Below are positions 23,593-33,660 of a stretch of DNA of 64,000 nucleotides, in pieces (position 1 is the first letter of the stretch; every line of letters starts with the position of its first letter). Under the pieces are notes generated by a model, which made no database searches, was not told the DNA's origin, and saw nothing but the letters and a program-made list of their open reading frames with translations. The DNA comes from Lachnospiraceae bacterium (GTDB taxonomy: Bacteria > Bacillota > Clostridia > Lachnospirales > Lachnospiraceae). The stretch is from positions 42,877 to 106,876 of the forward strand of contig JAAVZL010000020.1 in NCBI GenBank assembly GCA_022791635.1, written 5' to 3'. The position numbers and the translations under genes were made by a program.

Positions 23593-26294
23593 TGTATACG
23601 ATTGTGGCCCAGGTGGATGGAAAAGAATATCCGCTTCATAACCTGAAATCACGAAGGCTGATAGTAGGAGATCCATATTTTGAGATTGGGGATAATCTGA
23701 ACGGGCAGGCCGAGTTTAAGATTTATGCAGGGCATCCGTACTACGGGAAGGTAAAGAAGCTTTCCACGGATATCATTATCCGGAATGACAGTGAGGATAT
23801 ATTTTACGGGCGCGTTCTGTATGACGATGAGGATTCCAAGGGTACAAAACAGGTATTTGTAGAAGGAGAGCTTGCGTTCCTTTGTGACAGTATCCAGAGG
23901 CCAAAAGAATACCACAATATTGGCGTTCGGGACTACCTGACCAATGTGATCAAAATCCATAATGACCAGGTGGAGGCCAGAAAGCATTTTACCGTAGGCC
24001 GGGTTACGGTGGAGGATGCAAACGACAGTCTCTACCGTTTTTCCAATTGGGAGACCACGAGGGAGACTTTGAAGGATAAGCTGTCGGACCGATTGGGCGG
24101 CCATTTCGTCATCCGGCATGAAAACGGCATCCGGTACCTGGATTACCTGGGCGATGACGAGTACTATTCCAGGTGCACACAGCAGATAAAGTTTGGGAAA
24201 AACCTCTTATCCTTTGCCAGGAACTTTGATGCAACAGACCTGGCGACCTGTATCATTCCACTGGGGACAGTTTTAGAGGAATCCGGCATTCAGGGACTGG
24301 AAGAGCGGCTTACCATAAAAGAGGTAAACGGAGGAAAGGACTATATCACGGATGACGCGGCGGTGGCAGCATATGGAAAGATTTATAAGACCATTGTTTT
24401 TGATGATATTACCCTTCCGACCAATCTTAAGAAAAAGGGCCAGAAGTATCTGACGCAGACCCAGTTTGAGAAGATAGTTCTTGAGTGCAGGGCCATTGAC
24501 TTGAACTTTACGGATGAAGAATTTGAGCGGTTTTCTTTAGGATCCCTTGTTCATTGTGTATCCAAACCCCATGCATTGGACGCCTGGTATCCGGTTACAA
24601 AGCAGAAATATTACCTGACAGATTTTCAGAAAAATACCATCATACTAGGCGATGAGAGCAACCATGTGACCTATACGTCGTCTAACCGGCAGACCACAGC
24701 AACATTCAAGGAGGAGCTGGAAACGTATCGGACAGGGCTTACGGAAAGGATTAAAAAGGCTCATTCGGATTTTAGCGAGGCTATTGAGAATGCCAATGGA
24801 CTGTTCAGCACGGAGGTTGTGCAGGAAAACGGGAGCAAGGTAACATATTATCACAATAAAAAGGACCTGGATTCCTCTTCCATCCGTCTGGTATTTAATG
24901 ATGCGGGTTTTGCCGTCAGTAATAATGCCGGAAAAGATTGGTATGGCATACAGGTGGATGGAAAATTTCTTGCAGATATTTTGTATGCAAATGGCGTAAG
25001 TGCCGGATGGATTAACACAGGGGTTCTCCGGGTTACGGATGCAAAGGACAAAGAAGTTCTGTATGTGAATGTAGATACAGGAGTCGTGAGGATTATTGCA
25101 GATGATTTTTCTCTTACAAGCGGGGAGACCATAGGCACCATAGCAAGCTCCGCAGCAAAAAGCGAAGCAGAGGCAGCAATCGAGGGTCAGACACAAAGAG
25201 ATATCTTTAACAAGCTGACGAATGATGGGAAAAATCAAGGCATCTATCTTAAAAACGGGGAGTTATACATCAACGGAACCTATATGGAGATTGGCAAGAT
25301 AAGCTCCAAGGACGGCAGAGTGTATTTTGACCTAGACAATAGTGAATTAAGATGCAACCGCCTGGTAAGCGCATCTACGGACAGCGTCAATGCGAATATA
25401 ATAGGGTTTATTGGAAGGACCAGCCTGCAAGCTTCAGGAGGCGGATATCGCTCGATAGATGGATTTACGGTATACAATACAGGAAATGGATCGGGGTTGA
25501 TCGCCATTACTCCGGGAAACAGCAGCGGTTCAAAGCCGGCCATCAGCGCGGATGAAGACGGGCTTTCCATATACAGCAGGGTTCCTTATGCGCAGATGAG
25601 AAACGCCGGCGTGGCCGGACTATCTACAAGCGCTAATGGGTATACGCTTTTGTATGGAGGGCGCACAGGAGGAAGTCCGCCAACAGATAGTAATATTGAG
25701 GGCGCATCGAACAATATAGGAGGCGCCTACATCATGATAACCCCGGCATCCTACACGTCTGGTTCGACAATCCATTCTTTGTCGGAGATATATGTGCGTG
25801 GACGCGCCTATTTTTCCGGCTCCGGTGTCACAATGTCAGGCTTAGAGGTAACTGGTTCGAAATCAAGGATCGTTGAAACAGAAGATTATGGAATCAGGGC
25901 GTTATATTGTTATGAAATGCCTTCCCCAATGTTTGGCGATATCGGGGAGGCGTGGCTGGATGAAAATGGAGAATACTATGGATATTTAGATGACATTTTT
26001 TCCGAGACGGTAAGAACGGATATTGAGTATCAGGTATTCCTTCAAAAGGAGGGGAGAGGCGATATATGGGTAGAATCTAAAAATTCGATTTTTTTTGTTA
26101 TTAAGGGAACGCCTGGACTTAAATTTTCATGGGAGATTAAGGCGAAACAAATAGGCTTTGAATTTGAAAGGCTTGAAAATAAAGGAATTTCAATGGAGCA
26201 GCTGGATTTAGATGCTTATGAAGCCATGCATCTGGAGGAAATGAGTCAAATAGAAAGGGAACGAGAGGAATTGCTATATGAAGCAGCTTGGTAG
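23592..26294 (+). CDS. Tail-associated (Tal/endopeptidase-type) protein
   Basis: A 900-residue protein. Residues 1-400 match phage minor structural/tail endopeptidase proteins: FKIYAGHPYYGKVKKLSTDIIIRND, EDIFYGRVLYDDEDS, VFVEGELAFLCDSIQR, and IIPLGT. The middle (about 400-620) contains fibre-like segments (NNAGKDWYGIQVDGKFLADILYANGVSAGWINTGVLRV). The end (ETEDYGIRALYCYEMPSPMFGDIGEAWLDENGEYYGYLDDIF) resembles tail-fibre C-terminal parts. The protein forms the tip and may degrade peptidoglycan; no catalytic residues are obvious. Confidence 0.85.
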   Translation: MYTIVAQVDGKEYPLHNLKSRRLIVGDPYFEIGDNLNGQAEFKIYAGHPYYGKVKKLSTDIIIRNDSEDIFYGRVLYDDEDSKGTKQVFVEGELAFLCDSIQRPKEYHNIGVRDYLTNVIKIHNDQVEARKHFTVGRVTVEDANDSLYRFSNWETTRETLKDKLSDRLGGHFVIRHENGIRYLDYLGDDEYYSRCTQQIKFGKNLLSFARNFDATDLATCIIPLGTVLEESGIQGLEERLTIKEVNGGKDYITDDAAVAAYGKIYKTIVFDDITLPTNLKKKGQKYLTQTQFEKIVLECRAIDLNFTDEEFERFSLGSLVHCVSKPHALDAWYPVTKQKYYLTDFQKNTIILGDESNHVTYTSSNRQTTATFKEELETYRTGLTERIKKAHSDFSEAIENANGLFSTEVVQENGSKVTYYHNKKDLDSSSIRLVFNDAGFAVSNNAGKDWYGIQVDGKFLADILYANGVSAGWINTGVLRVTDAKDKEVLYVNVDTGVVRIIADDFSLTSGETIGTIASSAAKSEAEAAIEGQTQRDIFNKLTNDGKNQGIYLKNGELYINGTYMEIGKISSKDGRVYFDLDNSELRCNRLVSASTDSVNANIIGFIGRTSLQASGGGYRSIDGFTVYNTGNGSGLIAITPGNSSGSKPAISADEDGLSIYSRVPYAQMRNAGVAGLSTSANGYTLLYGGRTGGSPPTDSNIEGASNNIGGAYIMITPASYTSGSTIHSLSEIYVRGRAYFSGSGVTMSGLEVTGSKSRIVETEDYGIRALYCYEMPSPMFGDIGEAWLDENGEYYGYLDDIFSETVRTDIEYQVFLQKEGRGDIWVESKNSIFFVIKGTPGLKFSWEIKAKQIGFEFERLENKGISMEQLDLDAYEAMHLEEMSQIEREREELLYEAAW

Positions 26295-26478
26295 TTTTAT
26301 GTCTATGAATGTAGACGGAGGAGAGCGTTTATCATACACATACAATGAGGTTGACGCAAAGTCCGGAGAATATATCAGCACGAATAATAAAAAGAGTTTT
26401 ATTGCAGTAGATCCTGAATTGATCAGCCATATTGAGGCAATCAGGGAACATATCATTAGGAACAAGTTATCTGACTAA
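26278..26478 (+). CDS. Small tail-fibre-associated protein
   Basis: A 66-residue protein overlapping the end of the Tal gene by 17 nt. It is acidic with a central FIAVDPELISHIEAIREHI helix. I do not recognise a family. Small genes at this place in Clostridial phages often encode fibre chaperones or connectors; here that is only contextual. Confidence 0.55.
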   Translation: MKQLGSFMSMNVDGGERLSYTYNEVDAKSGEYISTNNKKSFIAVDPELISHIEAIREHIIRNKLSD

Positions 26479-26513
26479 GAATCCATAAAAATCAGAGAAG
26501 AGGTGAGTGAATC

Positions 26514-29500
26514 ATGCCAAATCTGGAGTCTGAATTGAGACGCTTTGAATCGGCAAAATTCGGAGCGGATGTAAAGGACGCTTTTGTATCGTGTGTGAGA
26601 AAAATTCATGCAGAAAATGAAGGATACCAGCAGCTGAAAGAGGACGCGGTTGCCGCAGCGGATGTTGTCCAAAAGCAGGCGGAGGTCATTCAGAGGTCCG
26701 TAGAGGCAGCACAGACAATCGCAGCCCAGGCATTGGAGAAGGCATCCAATGCAGAAAACGATGTGGCGGATGATCAGGGGCAGCTGGATTCCTTGAAAAG
26801 CGCAGATGAGGATATAAAATTAAAACTGGAGGGCAAGGTGGACGGCGCATTCGTAGAAAATGGCTATCTGTACCTGACGTCCAATAATGAAGTGGTAGCC
26901 GGCCCCCTTGGGCCGTTTTCCGGGACCGGGGGCGGCGGAACTTCAGGAAATCATGCACAGCTTACGGTGTCCAATATCTCCGGCTGGCTGTCAAAGACCG
27001 TTGCGGACGGTGATAAATGCCCGATTGAAGTGAGCTGGTCCTCCGTGGAAGATGAGATGCCTACGGGAAACGGGACCATAAAAATTGCGGTTAACGGGAT
27101 TATCAGAGCAATGATGGATATTTCTCAGGGCACGGTTATGGCGGATGTCTCCCCATATCTGAGCACCGGGTCAAATGTGGTAAGGGTTACAGTATCGGAT
27201 GCATATGACAACAGCAGAACGATAAATTTCAGCATTATGGTCATTGCGATTTCCATCAGCTCGTCCTTTGATGCGGGAGTGCCCTATGTGGGGCCGATAT
27301 TGTTCTCCTATACTCCCGTGGGCTCTGTGCGCAAAACAGTGCATTTTATACTGGACGGGAAAGAGATAGGGACCGCGGAAACGTCGGTGAGCGGCCGGCA
27401 GCAGTCCTTTACCATCAAGCAGCAGAAGCACGGGGCGCACACGCTCCAGTGCTATTTTGAATGCGAAGTCAATGGCCAGACGGTTCGGTCAAATGAGCTG
27501 TATTATGAAATTATCTGCATTGAGGCTCTGAATGAGACTCCTATCATAGTCAGTGATTTTAGTTTGAAGGAGGTGCAGCAGTACACCTCGCTGCATATCA
27601 ATTATACGATATACGATCCGGGAAGCATGACATCGGAGGTAGTGCTCTCTGTAAACGGAGAGCAGGTATCCAAACAGACGGTGGACCGGACGCAGCAGGT
27701 ATGGACATACCGCGCAGATCAGGCCGGCGAGCTGCTGTTTACGATAACCTCAAAGGAAATCACAAAAACGATGAAAGTCACGGTCATCGAATCCAACATC
27801 CATGTGGAAGCAGAGACAGAAGGACTGGCGCTCTATCTCTCAAGCCATGGGCGGAGCAATCGTGAAGAGCACCCCGAGGAGTGGAAGTATGGGGAGATTT
27901 CTGCGGCGCTATCCGGATTTCATTTTACCTCTGACGGCTGGCGGCCGGATGATGATGGGATTACAGTGCTTCGGGTATCGGGAGATGCAAGGGTGGAAAT
28001 CCCGTTTCACATCTTTGGTACAGACTTTAGAGGCACCGGGAAAACCATAGAGCTTGAATTTGCCACGAGGGATGTCATGAATTATGATTCTGTCATCTTG
28101 TCCTGTTATTCCGGCGAAAGAGGAATAAAGCTGACGGCCCAAAAGGCCCTATTCCGTTCGGAACAGTCTGAAATCAGCACCCAGTACAAGGAGGATGAAC
28201 ATGTCCGGATCACGTTTGTGGTGCAGAAAAGGGCGGAGCAGAGGCTTATCATTTGTTACATCAACGGAATCATGTCCGGATGTATCCAGTACCCGGCGGA
28301 TGATGATTTCTCACAGGCGGCGCCGGCCGGCATCCGCATAGGCTCCAACGATTGTACCATTGATCTGTACTGTCTTCGAATCTATGACAATGACCTGTCA
28401 CGATCACAGGTATTGAATAACTGGATAGCGGATACCCAGCTGGTTGATGATATGCTGTCCAGGTACCGGCGGAATTCCGTCTACGATGATTACGGGAACG
28501 TGGTCATTGCGCAGCTTCCAAGCGATCTGCCTTATCTTATTTTGGAATGCGAGGAACTCCCGCAGTATAAAGGGGATAAGAAGACCGTAAGGGGCTCCTA
28601 TACGGATCCGGCCGCATCCGCAAAAAGCTTTACCTTTGAGGGCGCGCAGGCGGACGTGCAGGGGACGTCATCTCAGTATTACGCCAGGAAAAATTATAAG
28701 CTGAAATTCAAAGGGGGCTTTACCCTGGCGAACGGGACGCAGTCGGCAGTCTATTCTATGAGGCCGGACAGTGTGCCGACGGATACGTTCACCTTTAAAG
28801 CGGACGTTGCCAGCTCTGAGGGCGCCAACAATGTGGAACTGGTAAGGCTGTACAATGATATATGTCCATACAAAACACCGCCCCAGGAGGCGGACAACCG
28901 CATCCGGCAGGGGATTGACGGTTTTCCAATTGTCGTTTTCTGGAACAATGGTACAGATACGGTATTTCTTGGTAAATATAATTTTAACAATGATAAGGGA
29001 ACAGAGGAAGTATTCGGATTTGGGGAGGGAGATGAATCCTGGGAGATCCGGAATAATACAAGTGACCGCGTCCTGTGGAAATCTGATGATTTTACCGGAA
29101 GCGACTGGATGAATGACTTTGAAGCCCGTTATCCGGAAGAGAATCATAGCCCGGAAAATTTAAAAACACTTTCAAGCTGGCTCCTTTCGACAGATCAGGG
29201 TAAAGCAACCGGTAGCCCGCTTCCTTCTATGGTATCTTATGGCGGTGTAGAATACACCATAGACTCTGCTGATTATCGGCTGGCAAAATTTAAAGCAGAA
29301 TTATCCTCCTACATGGAAAAGGATGCGGTCCTGTTTTATTATTTGTTTACGGAATTGTTTCTGATGGTAGACTCCAGGGCAAAGAATGCATTTCCGACGG
29401 CGTTCCTTTCTGGTGGCGGTAAGTGGTTTTCGCTTCCGTATGACTTTGATACGGCCATTGGTATTAATAATGAGGGCTCTCTGGTCTTTGGATATGACCT

Positions 29501-32243
29501 GGAGGACATTGATACCATAGACGGAGGGGCAGATGTGTATAATGGTCAGCAATCTGTTTTGTGGCTCAATGTCCGGCAGGCGTTTTTTGATGATATCCGG
29601 ACCATGTACCAAGAGCTCCGCTCTGCAGGAGTCTTGTCTTATGCGGATACGGAACAGAGATTTGAAGAGCACCAGGGGAAATGGCCGGAGGCTATCTTTA
29701 ATGAGGATGCTTATTTTAAATATATCCAGCCTTTGATTGATGAGGGGACAGGAGCTTATCTTCCAATGCTTCAGGGAAGCAAGGCGGAGCAGCGGAAATG
29801 GTGGCTGTACAACCGTTTCCGATATATTGACAGCAAATACAACGCCGGCGACGCACTTACAGATGTGATCCAAATCAGAGGGTATGCGAAAGCAGACATA
29901 ACAATGACGCCTTATGCTGACATTTATGCATCCGTAAAATATGGCTCCTATTTGATTCAGGAAAGGGCTCGTAGAAACGTGTCGGTTACACTGGAGTGTC
30001 CATTAGACAATGTGAATGACACAGAGATTTATATTTACTCTGCCTCCCAGCTTGCGTCTGTGGGGGACTTATCCGGGCTGATGCCGGGCTTTGCTGATTT
30101 CAGTAAGGCAACAAGGCTGCAGAGCCTGAAGCTTGGCGATGCTTCCGAAGGATACAGCAATGGGAACATGAATTCGCTGACCCTTGGAAATAATGTCCTT
30201 TTAAAAATGCTGGATGTGCGGAATTGTCCCAATCTCACTCAGACCATAGACATATCCGGATGCAAAAATATGGAGGAGGCGTACTTTGACGGGACGGCCA
30301 TTACGGGCGTGAACCTGCCAAACGGCGGTATCCTGAAAGTACTGCATTTGCCAGCTACGGTGACAAACCTGACAATCTTAAACCAGCCGGCGCTTCATGA
30401 TTTGACGATACCGGCGTATACGAATATCTCCACCTTAAGGCTGGAAAATGCAGGAAGTGCAGTGGACAGCAGAGCAATCCTGGAGAATATTGCTGCAAAC
30501 AGCCGTGTACGAATCATAGGCTTTTCCTGGCAGGCAGAGGATCCGGATGAAGTGTTTGCCTTGTATGATTTGCTGGATACGATGCGGGGCCTGGATGAGA
30601 GCGGAAACAATATGGATCGGGCACAGATGAGAGGCGCCATCCATGTGGAAACAGTGACCGGGGAAGAACTGGCGCAGATGCGGGGAAGGTACTCGGATAT
30701 CAATGTGGCCTATGATCATATCTCATGTTATTTATACTACTATAACTCGGATGGAAGCCAGCTTCTTTATACCGAAAGAGTCTATGATGGAGGAAATGGC
30801 GCTTATGCCGGCAAGCCTTCCAAGGAAAGCACGGCACAGTACACATTTACATTCTCTGGCTGGTCACTTACCCCCAATGGAGCTGCCAACGAAGACGCAC
30901 AGAAGAAGGTAGGGGAAGACCGCAGTGTATATGCAGCCTATACGTCTACCGTGCGTACCTATACGGTCTATTTCTACAATGGCAGCACGCTGCTTCAGAC
31001 GGTGAAAAACGTTGCTTATGGCAGTAACGCTTCTTATTCGGGGAATACGGCGGAGCTGGTTGATTCCCAGGGATTGGGACTTCCGTTTGAGGCCTGGGTT
31101 CCGGCGTCGACGAACATCCAGGGAAATACCTCCTGTTATGCAACTTTCGTGAATCCGGTTGAAGTCAAAGAGATTGAGGATTCCTGGGATACAATATTTG
31201 CAAATGAGGCAAATGGAACATATCTCAGTAAGTATAAGATTGGGAACTATAAACCCCTCGATCTTGGCACAGAAGGAATTGTGAACATGCAGATCGTGGC
31301 CTTTGATAAAGACCAGAAAGCCGATGGAAGCGGGACAGCTCCGATTTCGTGGTTGAGTAAGGAATTGCTAAAAACATCAAAGCGGATGAATCCGGCTCTT
31401 GAGACTATTTACGGTTTTAGGGACGCTAAAGGATGGACAGAGGGGACAACGTCAATGACCGGTAATGGAACAGCCAGGTGGGAATCTAAAAATGCATATA
31501 CGGATAATGTGCATGCAATAGGGAAGATGGAATTTACAGCTAGCAGGGATACAGAACTGAATATATTGGCGAGAACGTATACCAGCCAGTCAGGGGATAA
31601 ACTTACCTGTATAGTAGATGGTGAGGTATTGTGTAGTGATTATTCATCCAGTGCATATATAGAAAAGACAATTGAAGTTACCGAGGGTCAAAAAGTATCT
31701 GTTCATGTGGACTATCTGAATACAAGCACTAACTTGAGAAATTATGGAGAAATCTGTATGAAGGGCGCAGGAAAATGTGTATGTACAGCAGAGGACTCCA
31801 AAGAGAGATATGCTATTTATGTAGAAGGTACTGGAATTATCGGCGGCTGGGAAAGAACTGAAATGAGGTCGTATTTTCAGGAGATCATAAAATTTATGAT
31901 TCCAGAAAATGTTAGAGCGTATATTTTACCAGTAGTTAAAACACACCCAGCATGCAATACAGAAAAAAAGGGAATATCACAGACAACGGTAGATGAATTA
32001 TGGCTTCCAAGTCAAGCAGAGATGTTTGATAGTTATTCAAGTGGAGGTATTTATCGAATACTATTTACTGATAATGAAAGCCGTATCAAAAAAAATGTTG
32101 TTTATCCTTCTTCAAGTGGTACGGAATGGTATATGCGTTCTATCTTTAGAAATTCCTATTTTTCAACTGTGAGCCATAAAGGAGAGCTTGGTGGTGTATC
32201 TGCAGAATATACTAAGCAAGTGCCGCTAGGTTTCTGCACTTAA
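26514..32243 (+). CDS. Giant modular tail-tip/receptor-binding protein with CotH-like domain
   Basis: A 1909-residue protein. In order: coiled-coil N-terminus (about 1-110); beta-sandwich Ig-like repeats (about 150-420); a LamG/concanavalin-like region (about 430-640); a CotH-kinase-like domain (about 690-1100) with TSSQYYARKNYKLKFKGG, DSRAKNAFPTAF and LPYDFDTAIGINN; leucine-rich-like repeats (about 1180-1330); InlB-type B repeats (about 1400-1540); and a DUF6273-like end (about 1545-1909). The end (EWYMRSIFRNSYF...PLGFC) resembles C-type-lectin-like displays. The last 800 bp are more AT-rich, hinting at module exchange. It probably binds the host surface. Confidence 0.78.
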   Translation: MPNLESELRRFESAKFGADVKDAFVSCVRKIHAENEGYQQLKEDAVAAADVVQKQAEVIQRSVEAAQTIAAQALEKASNAENDVADDQGQLDSLKSADEDIKLKLEGKVDGAFVENGYLYLTSNNEVVAGPLGPFSGTGGGGTSGNHAQLTVSNISGWLSKTVADGDKCPIEVSWSSVEDEMPTGNGTIKIAVNGIIRAMMDISQGTVMADVSPYLSTGSNVVRVTVSDAYDNSRTINFSIMVIAISISSSFDAGVPYVGPILFSYTPVGSVRKTVHFILDGKEIGTAETSVSGRQQSFTIKQQKHGAHTLQCYFECEVNGQTVRSNELYYEIICIEALNETPIIVSDFSLKEVQQYTSLHINYTIYDPGSMTSEVVLSVNGEQVSKQTVDRTQQVWTYRADQAGELLFTITSKEITKTMKVTVIESNIHVEAETEGLALYLSSHGRSNREEHPEEWKYGEISAALSGFHFTSDGWRPDDDGITVLRVSGDARVEIPFHIFGTDFRGTGKTIELEFATRDVMNYDSVILSCYSGERGIKLTAQKALFRSEQSEISTQYKEDEHVRITFVVQKRAEQRLIICYINGIMSGCIQYPADDDFSQAAPAGIRIGSNDCTIDLYCLRIYDNDLSRSQVLNNWIADTQLVDDMLSRYRRNSVYDDYGNVVIAQLPSDLPYLILECEELPQYKGDKKTVRGSYTDPAASAKSFTFEGAQADVQGTSSQYYARKNYKLKFKGGFTLANGTQSAVYSMRPDSVPTDTFTFKADVASSEGANNVELVRLYNDICPYKTPPQEADNRIRQGIDGFPIVVFWNNGTDTVFLGKYNFNNDKGTEEVFGFGEGDESWEIRNNTSDRVLWKSDDFTGSDWMNDFEARYPEENHSPENLKTLSSWLLSTDQGKATGSPLPSMVSYGGVEYTIDSADYRLAKFKAELSSYMEKDAVLFYYLFTELFLMVDSRAKNAFPTAFLSGGGKWFSLPYDFDTAIGINNEGSLVFGYDLEDIDTIDGGADVYNGQQSVLWLNVRQAFFDDIRTMYQELRSAGVLSYADTEQRFEEHQGKWPEAIFNEDAYFKYIQPLIDEGTGAYLPMLQGSKAEQRKWWLYNRFRYIDSKYNAGDALTDVIQIRGYAKADITMTPYADIYASVKYGSYLIQERARRNVSVTLECPLDNVNDTEIYIYSASQLASVGDLSGLMPGFADFSKATRLQSLKLGDASEGYSNGNMNSLTLGNNVLLKMLDVRNCPNLTQTIDISGCKNMEEAYFDGTAITGVNLPNGGILKVLHLPATVTNLTILNQPALHDLTIPAYTNISTLRLENAGSAVDSRAILENIAANSRVRIIGFSWQAEDPDEVFALYDLLDTMRGLDESGNNMDRAQMRGAIHVETVTGEELAQMRGRYSDINVAYDHISCYLYYYNSDGSQLLYTERVYDGGNGAYAGKPSKESTAQYTFTFSGWSLTPNGAANEDAQKKVGEDRSVYAAYTSTVRTYTVYFYNGSTLLQTVKNVAYGSNASYSGNTAELVDSQGLGLPFEAWVPASTNIQGNTSCYATFVNPVEVKEIEDSWDTIFANEANGTYLSKYKIGNYKPLDLGTEGIVNMQIVAFDKDQKADGSGTAPISWLSKELLKTSKRMNPALETIYGFRDAKGWTEGTTSMTGNGTARWESKNAYTDNVHAIGKMEFTASRDTELNILARTYTSQSGDKLTCIVDGEVLCSDYSSSAYIEKTIEVTEGQKVSVHVDYLNTSTNLRNYGEICMKGAGKCVCTAEDSKERYAIYVEGTGIIGGWERTEMRSYFQEIIKFMIPENVRAYILPVVKTHPACNTEKKGISQTTVDELWLPSQAEMFDSYSSGGIYRILFTDNESRIKKNVVYPSSSGTEWYMRSIFRNSYFSTVSHKGELGGVSAEYTKQVPLGFCT

Positions 32244-32332
32244 CCTAAAAATACTATAGGTAAAGGAATTTGCATTCCACTCACTAAGGAGGTGAGGCAC
32301 AATAATAAAAACACATAACAACCCGTCAACCA

Positions 32333-32355
32333 GGACCCCACAGGGGGTCCTTTTC
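32333..32355 (+). terminator. Rho-independent terminator, preceded by an orphan ribosome site
   Basis: Stem GGACCCC/GGGGTCC (32333-32339, 32344-32350), loop ACAG, then TTTTCTT. Upstream at 32286-32297 is a near-perfect Shine-Dalgarno AAGGAGGTGAGG with only ATA codons (32302, 32305) at the right distance. A 24-codon frame from there runs through the terminator. It may be a decayed small gene. Confidence 0.7.
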
Positions 32356-32378
32356 TTATGCAAAAAGGAGAATTAGAA

Positions 32379-32849
32379 ATGAATTTAAACACTTTCAAAA
32401 TGATGCTGCTGACCATATTCGGCACAGTAGGAAGCTTTATTATCAATGTACTGCTTGGTGGCTGGACAGAAGACCTGGCCACTTTACTGATCTTCATGGG
32501 AATTGATTTTGTGATGGGCCTGTTGATTGCCGCAGTCTGGAAGAAGAGCGGAAAGTCTGAAACGGGAAGCCTTAACAGCATATCCGCATGGAAAGGACTG
32601 ATTCGAAAAGGGTGCTCCCTATTGGTGGTAATGGTTGCCTACCGGTTGGATGTCACCTTGGGAGTGACATACATAAAAACAGCGGTGATTATAGCTTTTA
32701 TCGCAAATGAGGGAATTTCTATCGTGGAAAATTATGGAATTATGGGCGGCCCTATGCCAAAGGTATTAAAAAGAGCCTTTGAGATATTGCAGGAAAGAGC
32801 GGATAATGCAGGTGAGGAAAAGGAGAAGAATCTAAATGATTGGAATTAA
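32379..32849 (+). CDS. Phage holin (toxin secretion/lysis family)
   Basis: A 156-residue product from ATG 32379 after AAAAGGAG; the ATG at 32358 has no site. Three or four hydrophobic segments are seen (about residues 7-27, 35-53, 70-90, 95-115), with GIDFVMGLLIAAVWKKSGKSETGSLNS and the GISIVENYGIMGGPMPKVLKRAFEIL tail typical of the TcdE-like holin_4 family. It makes the membrane pore that releases the amidase. It overlaps the amidase gene by 14 nt. Confidence 0.92.
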   Translation: MNLNTFKMMLLTIFGTVGSFIINVLLGGWTEDLATLLIFMGIDFVMGLLIAAVWKKSGKSETGSLNSISAWKGLIRKGCSLLVVMVAYRLDVTLGVTYIKTAVIIAFIANEGISIVENYGIMGGPMPKVLKRAFEILQERADNAGEEKEKNLNDWN

Positions 32850-33603
32850 TGCAGGACATACCAAGAGTGGCGCCGGCTACGGCGCGGTAGGAATTATTAA
32901 AGAGTCAGAACACACCCGGAAGGTGGCAGAGGCCCTGAAACGGTATCTGGTGGCATCCGGAGCAAAGGTTAAGGAGTGCACCATTGACGCAGCCCCGACA
33001 CAGAATGCATACCTGGCCAAGGTGGTAGAGCTTGCCAATGGCCAGGAGCTGGAGTGGTTTATCAGCATCCACTTTAATGCAGGCGGCGGCCGCGGCGTGG
33101 AGGCCTATACATATCAGGGGCGGCAGTACGGGGATGCTGTTATGGTATGTCGGAATATTGCCGCTCTTGGCTTTAAAAATCGCGGAGTGAAAGCCGGGAC
33201 CGGCCTTTACGTCATTCGCAAAAGCAAGGCCAAGAGTATGCTGATAGAAGTCTGCTTCGTAGATACACAGGACGCGCGTGAGTACCTGGCTCTTGGAGCC
33301 GATAAGATAGGGCAGGCCATCGCAGCGGCCCTTGTACCATACGTTGTTCCAGTGGCCCCTCAGGCGCCCGTACGGCCTTCGGTACAGCCGGGAAAGCAGA
33401 CATTTGTCCGGGTTACTGTGCCAGAGCTGAATGTCCGTAATGCTCCTTCCTGGGAAGCGAAAGCGATAGCCGGGACGGTCCGGATCCGTGAGGTGTTTAC
33501 GGTAATGGAAACGCTCACGGTCGGCTCCACGCCGATGCACAGGCTCAAGAGCGGGCTGTACATCACAGCTCACCCGAAGTATGTGGAGACTTATGAAAAA
33601 TAA
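32836..33603 (+). CDS. N-acetylmuramoyl-L-alanine amidase endolysin
   Basis: A 255-residue Amidase_3-type endolysin that cuts the lactyl amide bond between muramic acid and the stem peptide. Zinc ligands and catalytic residues are visible: His8 (INAGHTKSG), Glu23 (IIKESEHTRKV), His79 (FISIHFNAGG) and Glu138 (LIEVCFVD). After a proline-rich linker (about 170-190), the C-terminal domain (TFVRVTVPELNVRNAPS..., residues about 190-255) is SH3b-like and probably binds the wall. It is the last phage gene before the host boundary. Confidence 0.92.
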   Translation: MIGINAGHTKSGAGYGAVGIIKESEHTRKVAEALKRYLVASGAKVKECTIDAAPTQNAYLAKVVELANGQELEWFISIHFNAGGGRGVEAYTYQGRQYGDAVMVCRNIAALGFKNRGVKAGTGLYVIRKSKAKSMLIEVCFVDTQDAREYLALGADKIGQAIAAALVPYVVPVAPQAPVRPSVQPGKQTFVRVTVPELNVRNAPSWEAKAIAGTVRIREVFTVMETLTVGSTPMHRLKSGLYITAHPKYVETYEK

Positions 33604-33660
33604 AACAGGTTTCCATTTTTGATTTTTATCTGAATAATTATCTTATATTAATTATATAGC
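33604..33660. other. Inferred right prophage-host junction (attR region)
   Basis: This AT-rich stretch follows the endolysin and meets the truncated lipoprotein gene at its GFGA codons. The junction probably lies near 33,650-33,660. No core duplication can be verified because the left attachment site is not in the window. Confidence 0.5.

Larger units (their letters stand above)
1..33655. mobile_element. Tailed-phage prophage, left end outside the window
   Basis: A contiguous plus-strand phage gene order is visible: middle genes, late regulator, terS/terL, portal, head, tail tube, tape measure, tail tip, holin and amidase. No integrase, repressor or replication origin is seen, so the left part lies outside the window. 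The tape measure, Dit and Tal genes, with no contractile sheath gene, indicate a long non-contractile tail (siphovirus morphology). The right edge is inferred from the truncated host lipoprotein gene at 33,652-33,888. All structural frames look intact, so the phage could be functional, but this cannot be judged without the left end. Confidence 0.93.

Noticed and set aside
31460..32243. Possible diversity-generating retroelement target at the end of the tail-tip gene
   Set aside because: The lectin-like ending is suggestive, but no reverse transcriptase or template repeat is present downstream, and no near-duplicate of the region was seen.
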